Made by a program: the position numbers and the translations under genes. DNA of 64,000 bases from Myxococcales bacterium (GTDB lineage: Bacteria; Myxococcota; Myxococcia; Myxococcales; Myxococcaceae): assembly GCA_016191815.1 (NCBI GenBank), contig JACPVI010000061.1:124001-188000 (forward strand), given 5' to 3'. Under the pieces are notes generated by a model. That model worked only from the letters and a program-made list of their open reading frames with translations. It had not been told where the DNA came from and did no database searches. Below, piece after piece: positions 28,365-35,622 of this stretch (position 1 is its first letter; each line of letters starts with the position of its first letter).

Positions 28365-28622
28365 TCACTCGCACCCTGCCTCTTTCGTCTCCCGGACGAA
28401 GAAGGTGTACACCGCGCAATCCGCCTCGGAGGGCGGCAAAGGCGGAGGGACCTGGTTCCGCACCGGTGGGATGAGCCGCAAGTAGGCGATCAGCGCGCGC
28501 AGGTCCTCCTCGTCGAGGTTGGAGAGCAAGTCCCAGGTCATCCCCTGCCAGTGGAGCGCCCTCCCATCTCGAGAGATGCCGCTGCGGACGGCGCGGGAAA
28601 TCTCGGCGTCGCTCCAGCCCGG
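28365..28622 (-). pseudogene. C-terminal remnant of a c-type cytochrome
   Basis: Reading the minus strand from about 28622 to the stop at 28365-28367 gives the typical end of a monohaem or dihaem cytochrome c: GWSDAEISRAVRSGISRDGR, then WQGMTWDLLSNLDEEDLRAL, then YLRLIPPVRNQ. The Met in GMTWD is the probable haem axial ligand. The CxxCH half is missing: upstream the frame runs into sequence that belongs to the end of the PAS-PilZ gene. No start codon gives a complete domain. It is a truncated gene left at a junction near 28622. Confidence 0.65.
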
Positions 28623-28632
28623 CTTCGACGCG

Positions 28633-30171
28633 CTACGTCCGCCGCCGCGAGGCCCCGGCCGCGCGGGTACGCGAGCGAGAGCTGGGGGCGGACGTTCGAC
28701 TCGGAGCCAGGTGCTTGGCCTTGGCGCCCACGAAGCTCACCACGGCTTGCTGATGCCGCTGGGGCAGCTCCACGAACTTGATGCCCATGCCCGGCGGTGC
28801 GCCCCCGGACGCCGGCAGTTGCCACACGACCACTCCCCTTGCCCGAAGGCGCCTGCGGGTTTCCGGCAGCACCCACTCCAGGGAAATCTCGGAGGCAATC
28901 GGCACGCCTACGTCCGCATGCACAAAGACGCCACCTCGGCCAAGGTTTTGCACGGTCGCCTCGCCTCGCTTGCCCCCGGCTTGATAGCGCGCCGGGGCTT
29001 CAAGCAGCACCCGAAGGAACCGGCGCTTCTCCACGTCCTCGAGGCGCTCGCTCCCAGCGGCCGGTGCCAGATCCTTGCTCCAGGCAGCCAGGACACTCGG
29101 GTCTCCCTGCCGCACTTGTGCCGTCACGTCGACGAGAATCTCCACCACCTTGTCCGCCTTGCCGTCGGCCCCGAGCACGGGGCCGGCCGTCCGGTGGACG
29201 TACACTTCCTCGCCGCGCCTGTTCTTCACCAGCGACACCTGCTGCTCAACCTTCCCGCTGATGAAGGAGCGCGTGACCGGACACCCCGCTGGCCCCGGGC
29301 TTCCGAAGACGTCGAAGGCGTTGCGCCCCGTCACTTCCTCGTCGGTCCACTCGCAGACGTTCTCCACCAGCCGGTTGCCGAGCAGGATGGTGCCGTCCCT
29401 GGCGAACAGGAGGCATGCGGCGGGAGTGGCGTCAAACGTCATCTTGAGGGTGGCGCATTGCTGCCGCAGCTCCTCCTCGAGGCGCCCGCGCTCGGTGACA
29501 TCGTGGGCCACCGCCTGGATGCCGATGGCCCGCCCCAGCTCGTCATCGATGCGGGTGAGCCCCAGCTCCACGACGCGCACCGAGCCATCCCTGACCACCA
29601 GCGGGAAGGTGGCGCCGTGCGCCTCGCCGGCCTTGTAGACGGCCGCGGCCGCACCCACGAGCTGTGGCCTGCGGTCCGGCGGGAGGAGGTCGAAGAAGCT
29701 GCGCTGCAGAAGCTCGCCTTCCGAGAAGCCGGTGATGGCGCAGAGGCGGCGGTTGACGTCCTGAAACCGCCCCTGCACGTCCATGGTGAAGATGGCGTCG
29801 TTGACCCTGTCCAGGATGGCCTTGTACCCGCGCTCCTTCGATGCCGCCACGCGGTGAGCCGCCAGCACGCCCGTCATCAGCAGCTCCGAGAGCGTCTCGC
29901 GGTCATTTTCCAGCAGAAGCTGGTGCACCCTCTCCGCAGGCACTCCCCGGGCCACCTCGAAGACGAACGCCGCGTCGACGGACAGCACCCGGGCCAGGTC
30001 CTCCAGTTCGCCGATGCGGGGCACCTGCCGCCGCCCGTGCCGGAGCGCGTTGAAGCTCTTCCACTCCATCGCCCACCGGCGGGCCACCTCCCGGTCCGAC
30101 ACCCCGTCGCCGAGGCGGAGGCGGATGAAGCGGTAGATGTTCTGGCAGAGGCTCTTGGCTTCAAACTCCAT
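28633..30171 (-). CDS. HTH-PAS-PAS-PilZ signalling protein
   Basis: A 512-aa protein. Residues 1-75 resemble an XRE-type helix-turn-helix (VSDREVARRWAMEWKSFNALRHG...IGELEDLARVL). Two PAS domains follow (about 115-235, with AIFTMDVQGRFQDVNRRLC, and about 240-355). The C-terminal region, about 375-475, is PilZ-like: RRFLRV supplies the RxxxR motif and NLGRGGVFV replaces the usual (D/N)xSxxG with Gly for Ser. PilZ binds cyclic di-GMP, so this could join DNA binding with redox or ligand sensing and c-di-GMP. The last 40 residues are an Arg/Ser-rich tail next to the cytochrome remnant, so the true end may have been altered. Confidence 0.8.
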   Translation of the reverse strand: MEFEAKSLCQNIYRFIRLRLGDGVSDREVARRWAMEWKSFNALRHGRRQVPRIGELEDLARVLSVDAAFVFEVARGVPAERVHQLLLENDRETLSELLMTGVLAAHRVAASKERGYKAILDRVNDAIFTMDVQGRFQDVNRRLCAITGFSEGELLQRSFFDLLPPDRRPQLVGAAAAVYKAGEAHGATFPLVVRDGSVRVVELGLTRIDDELGRAIGIQAVAHDVTERGRLEEELRQQCATLKMTFDATPAACLLFARDGTILLGNRLVENVCEWTDEEVTGRNAFDVFGSPGPAGCPVTRSFISGKVEQQVSLVKNRRGEEVYVHRTAGPVLGADGKADKVVEILVDVTAQVRQGDPSVLAAWSKDLAPAAGSERLEDVEKRRFLRVLLEAPARYQAGGKRGEATVQNLGRGGVFVHADVGVPIASEISLEWVLPETRRRLRARGVVVWQLPASGGAPPGMGIKFVELPQRHQQAVVSFVGAKAKHLAPSRTSAPSSRSRTRAAGASRRRT

Positions 30172-30925
30172 CGCCCACTCCCTGTCTCGGCCGGAAAACC
30201 CTCCCCTGAGGCCCTCCGACGCTCGCCCAGCCTACAGCAGCGGCGCTCGCCCGGGCGTCCTCCCCCGCCAAGCGGGTGGTGGCACGGCGACGCCAGGGGC
30301 CTGGTAGCATGAACGGGCCCTTGCGCCCGCCGCCACAGCCACCGCCGAGCACGTGCCCCAATTGCAGCGACGATTCCTGGTCTCGAGCCCGCCGCCGCTT
30401 TGGGGAGAGACTCCTTGCCAGCAGGCGAGGCGCCGGCGCCGGCGCGAGATTCGAACAGCTAGCCACCGTCCGCCACGCGCAGTCCTCTCTCGCGTCGCTG
30501 GACCGGCGGCGAGGTGCGGGCTGCTGCGCCATGGGCCTTCCGGTGCCCCCCGCTTGGACCTCCTGGCGCAGGAAGCTTGCGCGCGCGGGCACAGCGCCCT
30601 CTTGGCGAGGAATGCCGCGGAGGCTGCCGCGATGGCAAGTGGAGGTCCAGGGAAACCGAGGAGGATGGAGCGACGGAAAGCTCCGGGGGCGCGCCTTGAT
30701 CCGCATGCTCGACTGGTGTTAGTCGAACACCACATCACCTGCCGCGACCGCATCGAGCGCGGTCTGCCGAGCGGAGGCCCAATGCAACTCGTCGACAGCG
30801 CTGCCGCAACCAGCCGCGATGCCGCGGCCATGACCGTTGCCGCGCCAGTACATCAAGCTCGCGGCTGACCGCCTCATCGCGGGCGTGAACGCCGAGCAGT
30901 GTGTAACCCAAGCCAGGAGGAAGTC
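30172..30925. other. Gene-poor stretch of about 750 bases
   Basis: No gene is well supported. A possible short start lies at ATG 30309, whose first residues include TCPNCSDDSWSRARRRFGER. This resembles the first half of a zinc-ribbon, but the expected second Cys pair is absent in frame and may be lost by a frameshift. On the minus strand the end of a reading at 30719 (SARQTALDAVAAGDVVFD) looks protein-like but has no recognisable start. The region is probably decayed coding DNA. Confidence 0.4.
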
Positions 30926-31141
30926 GTGGAGACCAAACGAAGCAAAGTTGTCACCGTTCAGCCAAGGGTGGCCATTTCGGCAGCGGCAGTCACCGCGGAG
31001 AACGCGAGGGCCGAGGGCCCCACGCATGAGGAGATTGCCCGGCGCGCCTACGAGCTCTTCCTGGCCCGTGGATGCCGGGATGGGCACCAGGATGACGACT
31101 GGTACCAGGCTGAGCGCGAGCTTCGCCTTGGCAGCCAGTAG
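30926..31141 (+). CDS. DUF2934 family small protein
   Basis: A 71-aa protein with a GTG start at 30926 and a perfect AGGAGG five bases before it. The C-terminal half (HEEIARRAYELFLARGC, DGHQDDDWYQAERELR) is a clear match to the DUF2934 motif: Tyr-Glu-Leu, then Gly-x-x-Asp-Gly, then Trp...Ala-Glu. The function of this family is unknown. It stands alone in a region of decayed genes but looks intact. Confidence 0.75.
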   Translation: METKRSKVVTVQPRVAISAAAVTAENARAEGPTHEEIARRAYELFLARGCRDGHQDDDWYQAERELRLGSQ

Positions 31142-31273
31142 CCTCCGGCTGGCGGCACCTCGCGAGGGCGCCTGCGGTGGGCCGCGCCGGTGGAGTGCAC
31201 CGGGCCGACTGCCGAGCTCGGCCGCCGCGCGCGGGCGCGCCTCGTCGGCTCGGCCCGGGGGTCGGGTTTTCGC

Positions 31274-31786
31274 ATGCCGGAAACGCTTCTGAGCTACGCC
31301 CAGAGATTCCTCGCCGGGGGCGGCGCCGACGTCAAGCCGCCCTCGCCGGTGCTCGTATGGGAGGCGCCTCCGGCAGAGGACTTGGACGACGACGAGCAGA
31401 TGCTCACGACCGCTGGGCACCGCCTCGACCGGCCTCGGGCCGGCCAGGCGCTCGTCTTCGAGATCCAGAAGCGAGGGGAGAAATCGAATCCGTTCCTGGA
31501 CTCCATCACCGTGGGGCGGACTACCAACAACGACGTCCTCATCGACGACCACAGCGTCTCGCGCTTTCACGCGTACTTCAAAAAGGACAACCAGAGCGGC
31601 CTGTGGAAGCTCGTGGACGCCAGCAGCAGCAACGGAACGTGGGTCGGGCCGCTGAAGTTGCGGCCCGGGGTCGCGGAGATGGTGCGCGATCTCCTCATGC
31701 TCCGCTTCGGCGACGTCGAGGTGCGGTTCATGCTGCCGGAGAGCTTCACGGCCATGCTCAGGGATCTGATGACGGCTCCTCGCTGA
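31274..31786 (+). CDS. FHA domain protein
   Basis: A 170-aa protein from ATG 31274. After an N-terminal region of about 65 residues comes a forkhead-associated domain with all key features: ITVGRTTNNDV (Gly-Arg), HSVSRFHAYF (Ser-Arg-x-His) and ASSSNGTWV (Asn-Gly-Thr). FHA domains bind phosphothreonine peptides, so it probably reads out one of the Ser/Thr kinases of this genome. No enzyme domain is attached. A longer reading from 31190 is possible but unlike the family. Confidence 0.82.
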   Translation: MPETLLSYAQRFLAGGGADVKPPSPVLVWEAPPAEDLDDDEQMLTTAGHRLDRPRAGQALVFEIQKRGEKSNPFLDSITVGRTTNNDVLIDDHSVSRFHAYFKKDNQSGLWKLVDASSSNGTWVGPLKLRPGVAEMVRDLLMLRFGDVEVRFMLPESFTAMLRDLMTAPR

Positions 31787-32079
31787 TGCTGTGCGCTGGA
31801 CCGCTCGCCTTTCCACACGGGCCGTCGCCTGCCTACCGCAGACAACTCGTGGCGCCACCAGCGCTGCGAGGAGCCGCACCGTCTACCCCGGCGACGGGCC
31901 GAGGCCCGTGGCATCAACGTCGCATGAGAGCAAGCTTCAGGCGGGCGGGGCTTCCGGCAACCAGGGGGCGGATAGATCGAGCTCGATGAAGGTTTTCGGG
32001 GAGAGCTCCAGATGCGGGCTCTACAGAAGAACCCTTGGGTGAGGCGAAGAGGTTGCCTCTTCGTCGGCCAGGTGGTCCG

Positions 32080-32490
32080 CGAGGGCGAGCGGCGGGGTGA
32101 AGAGGGGTGAAGAGCCCTTTGGCGCGCAAGCACCGTTCAGCCTCCTCGGGCTCCTCGACGAGCTCCACGGGGGCCATGGTGCCTCCGCAATTCGAGCAGC
32201 GCAGAGCGTCGACAGAAAAGACCCGCAAGAGAAGGTCAGCCCAGGGGACTCTTGTGGGGGCGGAGCCGGGGACAACCTTCCTGCGGTGAGGTGAGCCGGC
32301 GGCCAGGACGCCGATTTCGCGCTGGGCGCAAACCGAGGAGCCGGCAGAATAGCCGCGAGCCGGGCAAGGAGCTCCATGGGCGAGAAGACGAGTGCCGTCC
32401 GGCCATGCTGTCGGCCAGCCTGAGCCGATAGACGACGGCGCCGTCATCGCGCACAGAGAAGTGCTGGAGGCTGAAGCGGCGTCGACCAAA
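32080..32490 (-). pseudogene. Frameshifted remnant of an IS91-type transposase (C-terminal part)
   Basis: Three minus-strand frames carry consecutive pieces of one protein: first FSLQHFSVRDDGAVVYRLRL, then LVFSPMELLARLAAILPAPR in a second frame, then GVLAAGSPHRRK and VPWADLLLRVFSVDALRC with SNCGGTM in a third. In order they match the end of Y1/IS91-family transposases (RYHGVLAP block, then the W..LL.RVF and Cys-x2-Cys block). At least two frameshifts and loss of the N-terminal catalytic part mean it is inactive. It marks an old mobile-element insertion. Confidence 0.65.
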
Positions 32491-32595
32491 GCATGGGCGT
32501 CTACGCGGAGGTCAGCTGGCACCGCGGCGGCAACCAGATGCCGGTTCGGTGGGCACAGGACTACGACCGGGGCCGCGAGTTCCTTGGGCTCGCTG

Positions 32596-32805
32596 ATGAT
32601 GAAGTTCGAGGGGGGCGCCTGGCGCTACATCTCGCCCGAGGAGCTGACGGATCTTCGCGCGGCGCTGAGGCAGGTGCCGAACGGCCCGGGGAGTCGCGAT
32701 GCGGGCGACTTCTACTCGGCGGTGATGCGCTACTCGATCATCGACCAGGTGAATGCGGCGGCGAACGACTCGACCGACAAGTCGCGCGGGTGGGTGCCCG
32801 GGTAG
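32596..32805 (+). CDS. Possible small protein or fragment, unknown
   Basis: An open frame of 69 codons from ATG 32596 whose sequence (GAWRYISPEELTDLRAALRQ, DAGDFYSAVMRYSIIDQVNA) has a plausible folded, acidic composition, unlike the Arg/Pro-rich shadows around it. No family was recognised and no ribosome site is clear. It may be the end of a larger decayed gene. Confidence 0.3.
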   Translation: MMKFEGGAWRYISPEELTDLRAALRQVPNGPGSRDAGDFYSAVMRYSIIDQVNAAANDSTDKSRGWVPG

Positions 32806-33093
32806 GCCCGCTTCAGGGCGGCTCCAGGCCGAGGTGCAACATCGCGGACCTTTCTCGGTTCGACCCCCACCTGTGGGTGGCAGTCGACCCACACGAGATC
32901 CCCCGCCGGAACTGCGGCGGCTCCGGGCTACGCGTCGCCATTGTCCATCCAGTCGAGCTGTCCCGTCGCGAGATCCTCCAGGAGCCCGTGCGCGGCCGGG
33001 TGCTTCCGGTCGGCGGCGTAGGCTTCGGCCAGGGCGCGTTCCAGCGCTTCCAGTCGTTCTTGCCGTCGCCCACGGAGTGGTCCGCTGGGCCTC

Positions 33094-33480
33094 CTACTGC
33101 TCTCGACCCAAGACGTTGTGAAGTCGCCAGCGGGCAGCAGCCAGGCTGATTCCATAGTCCTCGGCCAGTCGCTGCGGGTCGCTCGCGTATTCGGGCACGA
33201 TCTCACTCGGGGCGAGCAGTTCCGCGGCAAATGCCCCGGCTCGCCGAGTCTCCAGAACTCTGGAGTGGTCGCCATAGGCCGCCCCCCACGCCTTTCCCCG
33301 TGCGTCAAACAGTAGTCGGCCGAACGCGGTCGCGAGCGCGACACGGCGCGCGGCCATGCCATGAACGGCCTTGTCAACGATCACTGGGGCTGGCTGGGGC
33401 AGATTCATCGCTCCGGCCAAGACCGTAGCCGACTTCGATAACCCGAACCAACTCCTGCGCGGCATTCGTCGGTCAGTCAA
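33094..33480 (-). pseudogene. ImmA/IrrE-like C-terminal fragment lacking the zinc motif
   Basis: The frame encodes RRVALATAFGRLLFD, then ETRRAGAFAAELLAPSEIV and YGISLAAARWRLHN, matching the ImmA/IrrE metallopeptidase pattern (AHELGHLL ... AxxFAAxLL). Where the family has His-Glu-x-x-His the sequence reads ATAFGR, so it cannot bind zinc normally. It may start at ATG 33408. Protein-like sequence continues downstream in another frame (QERLEALERALAEAYAADRK, ending near 32929), suggesting a frameshift or a small following gene. ImmA/IrrE proteins cleave phage or stress repressors. This copy is probably dead. Confidence 0.45.
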
Positions 33481-33608
33481 AGACGGCCCCCCTCAACCAG
33501 GTTCGGGACCGGGAGCGGGTGCGTTCGCGGGGACGGGGTCGGGGGGTGGGGTGCGGAGCTGGGTGAGAACGCCCACCCGCTCCCCGCGCTTGCGATCTGG
33601 TCAAGTTA

Positions 33609-33623
33609 GTCACATGATGTGAC
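33609..33623. promoter_or_regulatory. Operator palindrome directly before a toxin-antitoxin pair
   Basis: GTCACAT-G-ATGTGAC: perfect 7-bp arms around a single base, ending one base before the antitoxin ATG at 33625. It is AT-richer than its surroundings and overlaps the presumed promoter, implying autorepression and a leaderless or near-leaderless message. Confidence 0.65.
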
Positions 33624-33624
33624 C

Positions 33625-33906
33625 ATGAAGACCGCGAAGATCGCCGAGCTCAAGGCGCACCTCAGCCAGTACCTGAAGCTGGTGAAGAAGGGTCAGAGGG
33701 TGCTGGTCCTGGAGCGGAACGCGCCGGTGGCCGAGCTCGTGCCCTACAGGCCTCCTCCCAAGGTGGTGTTCGCGCGGCTCGCCGCGGAGGGGAAGTGCAA
33801 GCTCGGCGCGCAGAACCTTGCCGCGCTGACCTTCACTCCCTTGGAAAGACCGCTCACCGCCCGCGAGGTCGATGCGGTGGTTTCGGCAGTCAAGGGCGAC
33901 CGTTGA
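33625..33906 (+). CDS. Phd/YefM-type antitoxin
   Basis: A 93-aa protein. The N-terminus (KIAELKAHLSQYLKLVKKG, VLVLERNAPVAELVPY) is a Phd/YefM-like DNA-binding fold; the rest should bind the toxin. A GTG six bases upstream (33619) is an alternative start inside the operator. The stop overlaps the start of the PIN toxin (TTGA at 33903-33906). The palindrome at 33609-33623 is its likely operator. Confidence 0.82.
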   Translation: MKTAKIAELKAHLSQYLKLVKKGQRVLVLERNAPVAELVPYRPPPKVVFARLAAEGKCKLGAQNLAALTFTPLERPLTAREVDAVVSAVKGDR

Positions 33907-34328
33907 GCGCCATCTACGTTGACCTTCGCGCGGCAGCTCGAATCCTGTTGCGCGAACCAGGCGTCGTTGCGCCCGCCGAGAAGGCGATCGTCACATCGTC
34001 TACTGTGCTGGAGATCGAGATCCAGCGAATGCTGGAACGGCTACGCGTTTCCGGCGCACTGAGGGAGGCGAGCTACGCCGCGAAGAGGCGCGAGTCGCGC
34101 GCCCTGCTGGGCGCGATGCACCTTTTCCCTCTGGGCGACGAGGTGCTGGAGCTGGCGCGAAACGAATACCCTTTCCCGGTGCTCGCGCTCGACTCCCTGC
34201 ACATCGCAACTGCTCAGCTGGTGGCGCGCGAGGCCGGGGACCTCGAGTTCTGGACACACGATGCCGGCGTCGCCGCCGCGGCCCTGCATCGCGGCCTGAC
34301 CGTACAAGGGGTCGAGCCGCACGCTTGA
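33903..34328 (+). CDS. PIN-domain toxin
   Basis: A 141-aa protein starting at TTG 33903, overlapping the antitoxin stop. PIN acidic residues are seen in IYVDLRAAARIL (Asp), STVLEIEIQRML (Glu), LALDSLHIATAQL (Asp) and FWTHDAGVAAAA (Asp). The usual Thr/Ser after the first Asp is replaced by Leu, a variation seen in some PIN proteins. It should be an RNA-cutting toxin held by the upstream Phd-type antitoxin. It looks intact although the neighbourhood upstream is full of decayed genes. Confidence 0.78.
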   Translation: MSAIYVDLRAAARILLREPGVVAPAEKAIVTSSTVLEIEIQRMLERLRVSGALREASYAAKRRESRALLGAMHLFPLGDEVLELARNEYPFPVLALDSLHIATAQLVAREAGDLEFWTHDAGVAAAALHRGLTVQGVEPHA

Positions 34329-34404
34329 GGTCTGGCTTGAGTCTCGGTGAGGCACCAGACACTCCGCTTGCCTGAAAGAGGCGAGCTGGGAGAAAGATAC
34401 CGCC

Positions 34405-34800
34405 GTGAAGGCGCGACAGGTGCTCACCATCCTGGCGGTGGAGGAGCTGACCCGCTCGGCGGAGTTCTACACCCGTGGCTTCGGCTGGGAGAAGGCCGTC
34501 GACACTTCTACCTACGTGGAGTTCGCCTTGCCGGATGGCCTGCGGCTCGGCCTCTACCAGCGCGAAGGCTTCGGGCGGAACACCGGCAAGCATCCGGCCC
34601 GCATTCCCGCCGGCGAGCTGGCGCCGACCGAGCTGTACTTCCACGTCGAGGAGCTGGAAGCGGCCATCGACCGGCTGAGGCGCGCCGGCGCCCGCGAGTT
34701 GAGCCCGCTCTCTCCGAGAGATTGGGGCGACGAAGCGGCCTACTTCGCCGACCCCGAGGGAAACGTGGTGGTGCTCGCCCGCCCACTGCCCCAAGCCTGA
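34405..34800 (+). CDS. VOC/glyoxalase-bleomycin-resistance family protein
   Basis: A 131-aa protein with a GTG start at 34405. It has two beta-alpha-beta-beta-beta halves: VLTILAVEELTRSAEFYTRGFG and, after the middle, TELYFHVEELEAAIDRLRRAGA with GDEAAYFADPEGNVVVLA, the usual PDGxxxxL-type ending of the fold. Members bind metals or toxins such as bleomycin, or act as glyoxalases or dioxygenases. It lies 17 bases before the enoyl-CoA hydratase gene and is probably co-transcribed with it. Confidence 0.83.
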   Translation: MKARQVLTILAVEELTRSAEFYTRGFGWEKAVDTSTYVEFALPDGLRLGLYQREGFGRNTGKHPARIPAGELAPTELYFHVEELEAAIDRLRRAGARELSPLSPRDWGDEAAYFADPEGNVVVLARPLPQA

Positions 34801-34817
34801 GCGCAGAGGAGGAACCG

Positions 34818-35555
34818 ATGGCCTACGCAGAAATCCTCGCCGAGGTGTCCGATCGGGTGGGCACCGTCACCCTCAACCGTCCGGCGAAGAAGAACGCGCT
34901 CTCCATCCGCCTGCGCGACGAGGTGACCGCCTGCCTGGAGGCCTGGCGGGACTCGCCGGAGGTCTCGGCGGTGATCTTCCGGGGCGCCGGGGGAACCTTC
35001 TCGTCCGGGTTCGACCGCACCGAGCTGCTCTCGGCCGACAAGGAGGTCCAGCGCGAGGTGTACCGCTCCTCCCGGTCGTACCACCTCGCGGTGATGTCCT
35101 TCCCCAAACCCACCATCGCCGCCCTCGAGGGCTTCGCGCTCGGGGGAGGCTTCGACCTCGCGGTGCTCTGCGATGTCCGCCTCGCGGCGGAGAGCGCGGT
35201 GTTCGGCCACCCCGAGGTGAAGTTCGGCGGCCCGCCACTGGTGAGCCCGCTGCGCCGCATCGTGGGCGAGGGGTGGGCACGCGACCTGTGCCTGAGCGGC
35301 CGGCGCATCGACTCCGCCACCGCGTTCCGGATCGGCCTGGTGACGCACTTGGTGAGCTCCGCTGAGCTGTACCCGCGCGCCCTCGCGGTGGCGAGGGAAA
35401 TCCTCGAGGCGCCCGCCTTGGCCCTCGCGCTCACCAAGCGCTTCTTCCTCGAGGGCCAGGGCGCCTCGATGGAGGAATGCTTCGCGCGCGAGCATGATCG
35501 CACCTTCGAGCTTTCCTATGGCCTCCCCCCGCTGCCCCCTCCGAGCGGCCGCTGA
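34818..35555 (+). CDS. Enoyl-CoA hydratase/isomerase family protein
   Basis: A 245-aa crotonase-fold protein with AGGAGGAA eight bases before the ATG. Oxyanion-hole segments are FRGAGGTFSSGFDRTE and ALEGFALGGGFDLA. The first catalytic Glu of hydratases (in GGGxE) is Asp here, while the second Glu is kept in GHPEVKFG. Only the second acid is needed by enoyl-CoA isomerases and other crotonase enzymes, so it may not be a classical hydratase. Its substrate should be an acyl-CoA. It follows the VOC gene in one transcription unit. Confidence 0.85.
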   Translation: MAYAEILAEVSDRVGTVTLNRPAKKNALSIRLRDEVTACLEAWRDSPEVSAVIFRGAGGTFSSGFDRTELLSADKEVQREVYRSSRSYHLAVMSFPKPTIAALEGFALGGGFDLAVLCDVRLAAESAVFGHPEVKFGGPPLVSPLRRIVGEGWARDLCLSGRRIDSATAFRIGLVTHLVSSAELYPRALAVAREILEAPALALALTKRFFLEGQGASMEECFAREHDRTFELSYGLPPLPPPSGR

Positions 35556-35622
35556 GCTCGTGGCTGGACGTCCGTGGATCTGGGACTGAACGGCGAGGCG
35601 GATCTGCTCTATCCTCCACCCC

